Assembly: GCA_016188575.1 (NCBI GenBank)
Contig: JACPHN010000039.1
Coordinates: forward strand, 12,308 to 76,307
Length of the DNA: 64,000 nt
Source of the DNA: Candidatus Schekmanbacteria bacterium
GTDB lineage: Bacteria; CSSED10-310; JACPHN01
Reading direction: 5' to 3'
The notes beneath the pieces are model-generated. The model was not told the DNA's origin. It was given only the letters and a program-made list of their open reading frames with translations, and did not search any database. Of this stretch, positions 25,756 through 33,636 are shown in pieces (positions within the stretch are counted from its first letter, which is position 1; each line of letters starts with the position of its first letter). The translations under genes were made by a program, and so were the position numbers.

Positions 25756-26003
25756 GGGTGGTCTTCACCCTCGGCAAGGGCCAGAATCTCAGCGATGTTG
25801 TCCAGATTCGGCAGGCGCAGTTGCCCAAGTCGCACCGGTACGGTAGCGTACTGCGTCTGCTGCAGGGGCTTCCGTTCCGCCAGGGTTGCCAAACCGGCAC
25901 GAAGCGCCACATTGACTACCGAACGCAACGGCTCTTTCCGTTCGGCGATGAGTTTCTGCAGCCCTATGGCGACGTCATCGTCGAGAGTGAGAGTGGTTCT
26001 CAT
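25752..26003 (-). CDS. vapB: Ribbon-helix-helix antitoxin, VapB family
   Basis: An 83-residue antitoxin. The N-terminal ribbon-helix-helix DNA-binding motif is MRTTLTLDDDVAIGLQKLIAERKEPLRSVVN, shared with VapB proteins paired with this VapC group. The C-terminal tail (PNLDNIAEILALAEGEDHP) should wrap over and inhibit VapC. Upstream, a TTGACA box and an ATAGCTAT palindrome mark a likely autoregulated promoter. Confidence 0.88.
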   Translation of the reverse strand: MRTTLTLDDDVAIGLQKLIAERKEPLRSVVNVALRAGLATLAERKPLQQTQYATVPVRLGQLRLPNLDNIAEILALAEGEDHP

Positions 26004-26013
26004 AGATCATGGC

Positions 26014-26038
26014 ATAGCTATACGATGCGGTGATGTCA
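26014..26038 (-). promoter_or_regulatory. Probable vapBC promoter and operator
   Basis: On the minus strand TTGACA (26038-26033) precedes the perfect palindrome ATAGCTAT (26021-26014) with TATGCC at -10 spacing, a few bases before the vapB ATG. The arrangement fits repression by the VapBC complex. The short distance to the ATG means the mRNA leader would be very short or absent. Confidence 0.4.
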
Positions 26039-26265
26039 AGCCTCGCCGCCACGAGCTCCACACCGGCCTGGTGCTTGCGTCTCCTCGCGCAAGATCGCTC
26101 AGCCATGCGCTCGCAGTGCTCATCAATAAGGTGATGATCGAGATCCCGCCGGCGCATCTCGGCCTGAAGGCCGTGGTTTCAAACGAGCCTCCTCGAAGGG
26201 GACTGGCAAGTGCTCGGCGATTGACAATCTTGTATGATCATGCGTCCGATGCTATCCTGTCTGGC

Positions 26266-26530
26266 ATGAGACTGGTGGATTGGGCCGAGCAACAGGGGAT
26301 TACGTACCAGGCTGCATGGCGTTTGTCTAAGGCCGGCTGCCTATCAGTGCCGTCAACCCAACTGAAAACGCGGACGATCTTGGTTCATCCGCCTGAGTCG
26401 AGACAGCACGACGGCACTATTGCCTTGTTTGCCCGAGTATCCAGTGCTGGCCAACAGACGGACTTGGAGCGCCAGCTTGGACGTTTGACCGAGCACGCGA
26501 GTCATCGTGGTTTCACCCTGGTGCGCATCG
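26266..26530 (+). pseudogene. IS607-type serine recombinase TnpA, 3'-truncated
   Basis: The frame starts MRLVDWAEQQGITYQAAWRL, the MerR-like helix-turn-helix of IS607 TnpA, and continues with IALFARVSSAGQQTDLERQL, the serine-recombinase catalytic motif (Ser in ARVSS). It is intact up to HASHRGFTLVRIEQE, after which homology stops and the frame runs out of family sequence. Most of the catalytic domain is missing, so it cannot be functional. Confidence 0.8.
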
Positions 26531-26755
26531 AGCAAGAGATGTTCTGTCTGTGGCCATATCTTGGAAGAATTGCCACTGTCGCAGCGTGAATGGAGATGTC
26601 CAACATGTGGCGCACAGCACGAGCGTGACCTTAATGTGGCAAGGAACTTGGAGAATCTAACGACTATGGCGAGCTCCACCCGAAGTAACGCCTGTGGAGA
26701 AGGGAGATCCCGGCAGGCTGGTTTACGGGCAGCCGGTAGCCATTCGCGGAAGTAG
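26525..26755 (+). pseudogene. TnpB C-terminal fragment (zinc ribbon and last RuvC motif)
   Basis: In a different frame from tnpA, this fragment shows CSVCGH and CPTCGAQHERDLNVARNL. Those are the two CxxC halves of the TnpB zinc ribbon and the RuvC-III aspartate with its D-x-N-x-A-x-N-L context. Everything upstream in TnpB, including the RuvC-I and RuvC-II residues, is gone. TnpB is the RNA-guided nuclease ancestor of Cas12; only this tail and the following right end remain. Confidence 0.8.
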
Positions 26756-26973
26756 GAACCAGACGGCAGGAAATCAAATCGAGCCCCAAAGCCAGCGGAG
26801 ATGGAAACGTAAGGTCTGGAGGACGGTAAGGCATGATCGACCGCTTTGAAGCCCGCGCCGCACGAGGGCAGGTGCAAGATGTCCGCGGCCGTGCGGTGCC
26901 CGCCGCGCCCTCGTACGAGAGTCTGCCGAGCGCAAGGGCGCGCAGTACGCGCGGCGGTCCGGCGGTTCGGGAG

Positions 26974-28305
26974 ATGAGCGTGCGGGTCGAGGTCATCACG
27001 CCGATCCTCGGCGGCGGCACCCAGATCCGCGCGATCGACGCGGTCGATGTCATTCGTGCGGCCACCGCGCGTGGGCATCTTCGCTTCTGGTGGCGCGCCA
27101 TCTACTCCGTTCAGTGCCAGGGCGCAGAGGACTTGTACGCGCGCGAGAGCGCGCTTTGGGGGCGGGCCGCGACGGACGAGGGCGGACGGTCCGCTATCGA
27201 AGTCCGCATCGACGTCGAACAGGCGAGCCCGATCGACGAGAGCGACATCCGCCTCTACGACTCGAGAGATGGCAAGGCGACGCCGGGCGCTTACGCGCTC
27301 TGGCCAGCGCGCGCGGAAACGAGGACGAGGACGCCCCCGGCCCCTCGCCGCGAGCAGGGCACACGGTTCCTGTTGACGCTTCTCGTTCCCGCAAATCGCG
27401 AGGGCGAGATACGGAATGCGGTTCGTGCATGGCTCCTCTTCGGTGGCTACGGCAGCCGTACGCGACGCGGTCTCGGGAGCTTCAGGGTTCTGGACGACCC
27501 CAGCTCGTGGCTGCCGTCAATGGCGACGCGCGAGGCGATCAAAACCCTCTTCGGTCTCGACGTCTTTGCTTCGCCCGGAAAGACGGTCACCGATTCGCCA
27601 TGGCTCGGAGGTGCGGCGCTTCAGGTCGGCAAGGTCGAGCGCGACGCGATGAAGGCGTGGATGACCGCACTCGAATGGCTCAAGGAGTTCCGGCAGGGAA
27701 CCAGCGGCCAGTCCGGTGAAAGCGCGCGCGAGCCTGGAACCAGGAAGCTGCAGCCCCAGCGGCCGTCGATCTCCAACTGGCCGGAGGCTGACAAGGTGCG
27801 GCATCTGTCGACTGCGAAGAAGGGCCTTCGTTGGGCTCACCAGCCGCGTCACAACGGCTCGCCAGCCTGGCCGCGCGCGGGCTTCGGTCTACCCATCATC
27901 GGGCAGTTCCAACAGCAGAGTCGGCAGAAGAACCAGGCGGGTAAGAACCTCTACTGGGACCAGCTCGCAACTACCGACCCGAGCTACGGGACGGAGCCGG
28001 GCAGCTTCGAGCTGTGCTGGCGCTCCGGTAACTCTGAGCATGATCGCCTCGCGAGCCCGCTGATCGTGAAGGAGCTGCCGCTCGCCGACGGGACGTTCGT
28101 CCCATGTGCGATGTGGCTCAACCGAGCCTATCCCGACGGCAACGTCGTCCTACGCGGAGTGAACAACTCGGCCGCGCCCTTCGACCGCCTTGTCGCCGCC
28201 GGCGACACGCCTCGCTTCTCGGCGCTTGCGAACAAGCTGAGCCTACGGCAGGCGTTCCTCGACTGGCTGCACGCCAAGTACCGCACGACGGTGGTAGCGC
28301 CATGA
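26974..28305 (+). CDS. cmr1: Type III-B CRISPR RAMP protein Cmr1
   Basis: Cmr1 is the RAMP subunit at the crRNA 3' end of the Cmr effector complex. The start MSVRVEVITPILGGGTQ and RATAARGHLRFWWRA-like block (residues about 24-38) match the family's first RAMP motif, and GYGSRTRRGLGSF is the second glycine-rich loop. The protein has two RAMP folds and 443 residues. ATG at 26974 is used because the 47 in-frame residues before it look like insertion-sequence flank. However, an ATG at 26833 has a stronger GGAGGA site, so the longer form cannot be dismissed. It is the first gene of a seven-gene overlapping operon. Confidence 0.88.
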   Translation: MSVRVEVITPILGGGTQIRAIDAVDVIRAATARGHLRFWWRAIYSVQCQGAEDLYARESALWGRAATDEGGRSAIEVRIDVEQASPIDESDIRLYDSRDGKATPGAYALWPARAETRTRTPPAPRREQGTRFLLTLLVPANREGEIRNAVRAWLLFGGYGSRTRRGLGSFRVLDDPSSWLPSMATREAIKTLFGLDVFASPGKTVTDSPWLGGAALQVGKVERDAMKAWMTALEWLKEFRQGTSGQSGESAREPGTRKLQPQRPSISNWPEADKVRHLSTAKKGLRWAHQPRHNGSPAWPRAGFGLPIIGQFQQQSRQKNQAGKNLYWDQLATTDPSYGTEPGSFELCWRSGNSEHDRLASPLIVKELPLADGTFVPCAMWLNRAYPDGNVVLRGVNNSAAPFDRLVAAGDTPRFSALANKLSLRQAFLDWLHAKYRTTVVAP

Positions 28306-30086
28306 CCGCTCACCTGCTCCTCGTCACGCTCGGCCCCGTACAGGACTTCATCGCGCAGGCGCGGCGTACGCGTGACCTCTGGTACGGAAGCCACGTTCTC
28401 TCGGAGCTTGGGCGCGCGGCGGCGCGCGCTCTCGTCGAAGGCAACGCGGAGCTTGTTTTTCCGGCGCTGAAGAAGGGCGATGGAGAGCTCGAGCCGTGTC
28501 TCGGTGCGCTGCGACCCGACGAAAAGCTTCCCCTGACCGTCGCCAACAAGCTCCTCGCCGAGGTTCCCTCCGGGATCGATCCCGAGAAGCTCGCGAGAGC
28601 GGTGCGCGAGGCGGTCCTGCAGTACTGGCGCGAAGATGTCGCAGCACCCGTCAAAGCCAAGTGCGCCGGCCTCCTCCCCGATGCCATCGATGCCGTCTGG
28701 ACCGAGCAGATCGACACCGTCGTCGAGTTCGCGGCGAGCTGGTTGCCGCTCGGCGAGTACGCTGAAACGCGCCGCCAGATCGACAGCGCCATCGCCAGTC
28801 GGAAGATGCTACGCGACTTCGGTCCGTGGACGCACGGACGCGGCTCCGTACCCAAGTCGAGCCTCGATGGAGCAAGGGAGACCATCCTCGTGCCGCCGCG
28901 AGCGCGGCAGACGACGCTCGTGCGCAAATACCGGATCGCGGATGGCGAGCAACTCGACGCCGTCGGCCTCGTGAAGCGCGCCGGTGGTGAGCCCGCTCAG
29001 TTCGTGCCCGTCGTAAACGTCGCGCTCGCGTCCTGGGTGGAGCTCGTAAATCGCGTGGCCGCGCTGGAGCTCGAGAAGCTCCGGGATGCGTGCGGGGCGG
29101 CGGGCGTCTCGCGCGTCGTGCGCGCGGACCTCCCGTGCGCAGCGACGTTTCCCTTTGACGCCAGCGTGCTTATTCCGAGCCGCTGGCGGTCGGTGTTCGA
29201 GGAGCAGGGGCTCGAAGGTGACGCGGAGTCATGGGGCCGAGTGCACGTGCAGCCGATCCTCGACAAGGTCTCGGACTCGTATCCGTACGTCGCGTGCCTC
29301 GTCGCCGACGGCGACCACATGGGCCGTGCGATCGATCGCTTCGGCTCGGCTGCCGACCACCGTATTTTCTCCGAGGCTCTCGCGCAGTTTGCCAGCGAGG
29401 CGAGAACGGTGGTCGAGCAACGCCATCGCGGCATCCTTGTCTACGCGGGGGGCGATGACGTGCTCGCGTTCTTGCCGCTCCCCGAGGCGCTCGCGGGCGC
29501 GGAAGATCTTCGCTTGCGCTTCAGCGGCGTGATGGCATCCGCGTGTTCGTCATCGATCGAAATGCAGCGGCCGACGCTGTCAGTCGGCCTCGGAGTCGGT
29601 CACCTCATGGAAAGTATGGGCGATCTGCTGGCGCTCGGACGGGCGGCCGAACGAGAGGCCAAGCGCGACCGCAACGCGCTCGCGGTGCTGGTGGACAAAA
29701 GGTCAGGAGGCCGCAGTTCCTGGCGCGGGCAGTGGAGCGAGGATCCGGTCCGTGGTCTGCACGACAGCGCTGCCTTGCTGCAGGACCGTCTCCCGGCTCG
29801 CAAGGTCTATGAAATCGCGAGCACCCTGGCGCGTCTGCCGGAACCTGGGGACGCGAGCGGCGACGGCTGGGCACGGCTCCTCGCACTCGAGGTCAGGCGC
29901 TCGCTGGCTCGCACCGAAAGTGGGGGCCTGGACCTCCAGAGCGCCGGCCTCGCGCTCGACGACGGAGCCGGCTACCCGGCGCTGCACGCCCGTGTCCGCG
30001 CATGGGTCGCGCGGCTGCTGATTGCCCGTACGTTCGCACAGGCGATCCCGCGCGAGCGGCAGCGCGAAAAGGAGGAGGCCGCATGA
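28302..30086 (+). CDS. cmr2: Type III-B CRISPR effector subunit Cmr2 (Cas10), HD-less
   Basis: Cas10 is the signature subunit; on target-RNA binding it makes cyclic oligoadenylates. The 594-residue protein opens directly with the family motif LLLVTLGPVQDFIAQARRTR (usually preceded by an N-terminal HD nuclease domain, absent here), so it probably lacks ssDNase activity. The second palm domain carries the cyclase motif YAGGDDVLAFLP (GGDD at about 382-385), which is intact. ATG at 28302 overlaps the cmr1 stop (ATGA). The cyclase is paired with a CARF-HEPN effector at the end of the operon. Confidence 0.92.
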   Translation: MTAHLLLVTLGPVQDFIAQARRTRDLWYGSHVLSELGRAAARALVEGNAELVFPALKKGDGELEPCLGALRPDEKLPLTVANKLLAEVPSGIDPEKLARAVREAVLQYWREDVAAPVKAKCAGLLPDAIDAVWTEQIDTVVEFAASWLPLGEYAETRRQIDSAIASRKMLRDFGPWTHGRGSVPKSSLDGARETILVPPRARQTTLVRKYRIADGEQLDAVGLVKRAGGEPAQFVPVVNVALASWVELVNRVAALELEKLRDACGAAGVSRVVRADLPCAATFPFDASVLIPSRWRSVFEEQGLEGDAESWGRVHVQPILDKVSDSYPYVACLVADGDHMGRAIDRFGSAADHRIFSEALAQFASEARTVVEQRHRGILVYAGGDDVLAFLPLPEALAGAEDLRLRFSGVMASACSSSIEMQRPTLSVGLGVGHLMESMGDLLALGRAAEREAKRDRNALAVLVDKRSGGRSSWRGQWSEDPVRGLHDSAALLQDRLPARKVYEIASTLARLPEPGDASGDGWARLLALEVRRSLARTESGGLDLQSAGLALDDGAGYPALHARVRAWVARLLIARTFAQAIPRERQREKEEAA

Positions 30087-31249
30087 CGAGGACTGCGCGT
30101 GTTGCCCTCGTTCCACGTGACGGCATCTTCTGCAAGGACGGAAGGGGCTGGCATACGAGCGCCTCCGGCCGCGGGCACGGTCTTGACTGGCCATGGCCGT
30201 CCACTATCCTCGGCGCGCTCCGATCGGCCTGGGGTCGAGCGGAGGAGGCAAGGATTGGTGCCATCTTCGGCCCCGACGACTGGCGGACGCGCACGGCGAC
30301 AATCCGGCTCGGGAGAACGCTGGCGCTCCGGCGGCGACACGGTGCCGCGTGGGGCACCGAGCACGCAACGTGGCCGGTTCCCCTGGACGCCCTCTGGCTC
30401 GAGCGCCGAACCGAGGTACATCGGCTCGACCCGGTCGAGCCCGTCGCACCGACGCTCGGGCGCGACGACGACAAGGCCCGCGAGGACCTGATGCGGCCCT
30501 TCCTCGATGGCGCCGGGAAGCCGCTCCCGCCGCCACGCTGGTGGAGCAACGAGGACTTCTCGGCCTGGCTCGCGGGGCACTCCGTCCCGGTGCGAGACGG
30601 CGACGACGTACTCGCCATGGCGCGCCGCCTTCAGGTGCACGTCGGCATTCTTCCCGAAGAGCTCACGGCCGACGAGGGCGTCCTCTTTTCGCACGACGTG
30701 ATCGAGACGCTCGATTCGGACGCCGAATGGGCGATCGGAGCCGAGGCCGTCCTTCCGGACGGCGAGCTGTCCGCGGTCACGACGCTCGGATCAGATGGGC
30801 GCCTGGTGCGTGTGGAGCCGCTGCCCGACGCGCTTTTCGAGCCGCCTGCGCTGGTGCTCGAAGCCTTCCGGGCCACGAGCATCGGCCTGCGGATCGCCGC
30901 TGTCACGCCGATCTGCTTCGAACGAGGCTGGTTGCCCGTCGGCTTGGAGCGGCAAGCTGGCATGTACCGGGGCCGCGTACCCGGCATCGACCACGAAGTG
31001 ATCCTGCGCGCAGCCTTCGTCCCGCGACCGAGTCACGTTTCGGGCTGGGATATGGCGGCGGGTGCACCGAAGCCGACCTCGCGCCTCGTAGCGCCGGGTG
31101 CCGTCTACTTCTTCGAGCGAACGGATGCGAAGCCTTTCGGTGAAGTCGACGCCCGGTCGCTCTGGCTCGCGGCGCTTGGCGAGCGCACGGATGAGGGCTT
31201 CGGGCGGGTCGTTCCGGGAGTCTGGAGTCCGAAGAGGAGCACCCGATGA
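30083..31249 (+). CDS. cmr3: Type III-B CRISPR RAMP protein Cmr3
   Basis: Cmr3 pairs with Cmr2 at the base of the complex and holds the crRNA 5' handle. The 388-residue protein starts with VALVPRDGIFCKDGRGW and the conserved WPSTILGALRSA helix. A second RAMP half follows, ending in TDEGFGRVVPGVW, a glycine-rich loop typical of Cmr3. GGAGGAGG precedes the ATG at 30083, which overlaps the cmr2 stop (ATGA). Confidence 0.88.
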   Translation: MTRTARVALVPRDGIFCKDGRGWHTSASGRGHGLDWPWPSTILGALRSAWGRAEEARIGAIFGPDDWRTRTATIRLGRTLALRRRHGAAWGTEHATWPVPLDALWLERRTEVHRLDPVEPVAPTLGRDDDKAREDLMRPFLDGAGKPLPPPRWWSNEDFSAWLAGHSVPVRDGDDVLAMARRLQVHVGILPEELTADEGVLFSHDVIETLDSDAEWAIGAEAVLPDGELSAVTTLGSDGRLVRVEPLPDALFEPPALVLEAFRATSIGLRIAAVTPICFERGWLPVGLERQAGMYRGRVPGIDHEVILRAAFVPRPSHVSGWDMAAGAPKPTSRLVAPGAVYFFERTDAKPFGEVDARSLWLAALGERTDEGFGRVVPGVWSPKRSTR

Positions 31250-32112
31250 ACACGAGACCATTTATCCTGCACGCGCTATCGCCGCTCCACGCTGGTACCG
31301 GACACGCGGCGGACGTCATCGATCTGCCTACGGCGCGCATGAAGGCGACCGGCATTCCTTTCGTGCCGGGCTCGTCCGTCAAGGGCGTGCTGCGGGACGC
31401 TCGGCGTAGCGGCGATCGTGACAAGACCGAGGCGGTCTTCGGTCCCTCAGATGATCCGGCCGCGCATGCGGGCGCGCTCGTCGTCGGTGACGCGCGCCTG
31501 TTGGCGCTGCCGGTCCGGAGCTTCCGCGGCACGTTCGCGTGGACGACCTCGCCGCTGCTCCTCGCGCTCGCGAAGCGCGATCTCGACGACGTCGGGAAGG
31601 ACCTCTCCATCCCCAGCATCAGCCGCGGTGCGCAGCTCGCCCCAGGAAGTTGCTGCGGCCACAACGGTCGGCTCTACCTCGAGGATCTGGATCTGCCCGC
31701 GACCGAATCCAAGGAGGCGGCCGCCTGGGCACGGTTCCTCGCTCCGCTCGCATCGCCCGGGGACGACATCTTCACGAAGCGCTTCGCCATGGTCGACGAC
31801 GACACCATGACATTCCTCTGGGAGACAGCGACGCAGCTGGACGCACGGGTCCGCCTGGACGAGAAGACGCGCACCGTCGCCCCCGGCGCCTTGTGGCTGG
31901 AGGAGAGCCTCCCACCAGAAACACTGCTCATCGGTCTGCTTGCGGCGGATCGCAGCCGCCGGCGCGGCACCGCCATGACGCCTGACGATGTCTTGGGCTT
32001 CGCGCTTGCCGGCGAGGAGGTCTTCCAGCTCGGAGGCAAGGCGACGACCGGGCGCGGCCGGTGCCGGATGATCCCCGTTGCGCGAAAGGATGCCGGCCAT
32101 GGCAACACCTGA
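31246..32112 (+). CDS. cmr4: Type III-B CRISPR backbone nuclease subunit Cmr4
   Basis: Cmr4 forms the helical backbone and cuts the bound target RNA at six-base intervals. The N-terminus is a strong match (LHALSPLHAGTGHAADVIDL). Asp26 in VIDLP corresponds to the catalytic aspartate known in this family and is retained. PGSSVKGVLRDA is the RAMP glycine loop, and QLGGKATTGRGRC the C-terminal loop. The 288-residue length is normal. The start overlaps cmr3 (ATGA), and the end overlaps cmr5 by 14 bases. Confidence 0.95.
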   Translation: MNTRPFILHALSPLHAGTGHAADVIDLPTARMKATGIPFVPGSSVKGVLRDARRSGDRDKTEAVFGPSDDPAAHAGALVVGDARLLALPVRSFRGTFAWTTSPLLLALAKRDLDDVGKDLSIPSISRGAQLAPGSCCGHNGRLYLEDLDLPATESKEAAAWARFLAPLASPGDDIFTKRFAMVDDDTMTFLWETATQLDARVRLDEKTRTVAPGALWLEESLPPETLLIGLLAADRSRRRGTAMTPDDVLGFALAGEEVFQLGGKATTGRGRCRMIPVARKDAGHGNT

Positions 32113-32479
32113 CGCGCTCCAGAAGCCCCTCCGGCGTGACCAGCGGTGCGCTCTTCATGCCTACGAGGCGGTCGGCAGAGTGCCGAGAAACCAGCAGAAG
32201 GACTACGAGATCACGGTCAACGACCTTGGCACCAACATCCTGCGCAGCGGCCTGTGCGCCGCGATAGCGGGGCTGCAGCGCCTCGGCAATCGCGGGGAGC
32301 TTCTCCTCGGCCACCTCGCCGCCGCCAGCGTCTCGGGTCTGGATGGCGCAACCGCGGACGACCTCGCCCGGCGCGTGCGCGAGCTCGATGCTGACACGTA
32401 CATGATCTCTACGCGCGAGATGCTGCAGGTCGCGGTGTGGCTCAAGCGCGCCGTGCAGGCGACCTTCGGAGGTGCTTGA
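32099..32479 (+). CDS. cmr5: Type III-B CRISPR small subunit Cmr5
   Basis: Cmr5 is the small, all-helical subunit that lines the backbone of the complex. This 126-residue protein is helical (LRRDQRCALHAYEAV, LGTNILRSGLCAAIAGLQ, and the closing REMLQVAVWLKRAVQATF). The last motif, an alternating aromatic/basic helix, is the recognisable family end. Identification leans on operon position between cmr4 and cmr6. ATG at 32099 is taken, overlapping cmr4; slightly earlier ATGs are in frame. Confidence 0.85.
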   Translation: MATPDALQKPLRRDQRCALHAYEAVGRVPRNQQKDYEITVNDLGTNILRSGLCAAIAGLQRLGNRGELLLGHLAAASVSGLDGATADDLARRVRELDADTYMISTREMLQVAVWLKRAVQATFGGA

Positions 32480-32481
32480 GC

Positions 32482-33636
32482 ATGCGCCAGGTGCTGCAGT
32501 CGGTTGGCACTCCGGATCACGTCGGACTTGCCTATGACGCGTGGGCGCCCGTCGGAGAGGACGGCAAGGTGCCAGACTGCGATCGCGCGAGCTGGCTCTC
32601 CGCGCTCGCCGCGATCGCCATTCCGCCCGAGTACTCGCGATCGTTCGAGCGCTGGAAGGCGAGCTTCTCGGCGCCGGGTGATCGTCTATTCGAACTGGTG
32701 CTGGCCAGCCGGCTACTCGTTGGGCACGGCAACTCGAGCGCGATCGACCTCGGGATCACCGTGCACCACACCTGGGGCGTGCCGGTGATTCCGGGATCGG
32801 CGCTGAAAGGCCTCGTCGCACACTTCGTCGATACGGTGTACGGCCCTGATGACGCGGCGCTCCCGCCATGGGAGCAACCCGATACTGAGCTCGCTCGGGC
32901 GGACTACCAGGGAGTGACGTGGCGTGACCGACGCGTCGAGCGCGGCCCCGGCGCGGTCTATCGCGCGCTCTTCGGTGCGCCAGAGGCCGGGGCGGACGAG
33001 GCAATGCGAGCGCAGGGGTTCGACGCGGGCGCCTCGTCCGGCCTGGTGATGTTTCACGATGCCCTCTACGTGCCGAATAGCGGCACGGACGACAGCCCAT
33101 TCGTAGCCGACGTTCTCACGGTGCACCAGAAGGCGTACTACGACGGTTCGGGCGGAAGCTGGCCCAACGACTACGACAGCCCGAATCCGGTCGCCTTTCT
33201 CACCGTGCGTCCCGGCGCGCGGGTGCTCTTCGCGCTGTCCGGCCCCGCGGACTGGACGGAGCTCACCGAGCGGCTTCTGATTGACGCACTCAAGAAATGG
33301 GGGGTCGGTGGCAAGACGAGCGCCGGCTACGGCCGCTTCGTGACCGCCGAGAAGGGCACGGCTTCCCGCGGCGAGAGCTCCGATCCGTCGCGGGGCACCC
33401 CGAATGCCGCACGGCCCCGCCACCAGCGCGGCGAGCGCATCACGGTGAGGCGTGTCGACGATCCCACGGGCAAAGGTAAGGTGAAGTTCCGCGCTGCGGA
33501 CGGCTTCCTCGGTCACTTCGCTGAGGAGGCGCCACCGCAGGTGCCGATCGGCGAAGCTACCGAGATATGGGTCGCCAACGTGAGCGCCCAGGGCTACACG
33601 CTCACGTTGCGTCAACCCAAGGAGAGGAGGCGATGA
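32482..33636 (+). CDS. cmr6: Type III-B CRISPR RAMP protein Cmr6
   Basis: Cmr6 is the terminal RAMP that, with Cmr1, caps the crRNA 3' end. The family core is RLLVGHGNSSAIDLGITVHH, then PVIPGSALKGLVAHF, and a late GVGGKTSAGYGRF loop. An unusual C-terminal extension of about 90 residues follows, containing Arg/Lys-rich linkers and a small beta-rich segment, making the protein 384 residues, longer than most Cmr6. The ATG at 32482 is two bases past the cmr5 stop. Confidence 0.9.
   Translation: MRQVLQSVGTPDHVGLAYDAWAPVGEDGKVPDCDRASWLSALAAIAIPPEYSRSFERWKASFSAPGDRLFELVLASRLLVGHGNSSAIDLGITVHHTWGVPVIPGSALKGLVAHFVDTVYGPDDAALPPWEQPDTELARADYQGVTWRDRRVERGPGAVYRALFGAPEAGADEAMRAQGFDAGASSGLVMFHDALYVPNSGTDDSPFVADVLTVHQKAYYDGSGGSWPNDYDSPNPVAFLTVRPGARVLFALSGPADWTELTERLLIDALKKWGVGGKTSAGYGRFVTAEKGTASRGESSDPSRGTPNAARPRHQRGERITVRRVDDPTGKGKVKFRAADGFLGHFAEEAPPQVPIGEATEIWVANVSAQGYTLTLRQPKERRR

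Larger units (their letters stand above)
26221..26832 (+). mobile_element. Collapsed IS607-type element (tnpA 5' part joined to tnpB 3' part)
   Basis: A decayed IS607-family element between vapBC and the cmr operon. It keeps the start of the serine recombinase gene tnpA and the end of the accessory tnpB gene, joined near 26530, so an internal deletion removed most of both. The element ends are not defined precisely. The last part beyond the tnpB stop (26756-26832) corresponds to the right-end region, where TnpB elements encode their guide RNA. Confidence 0.75.
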
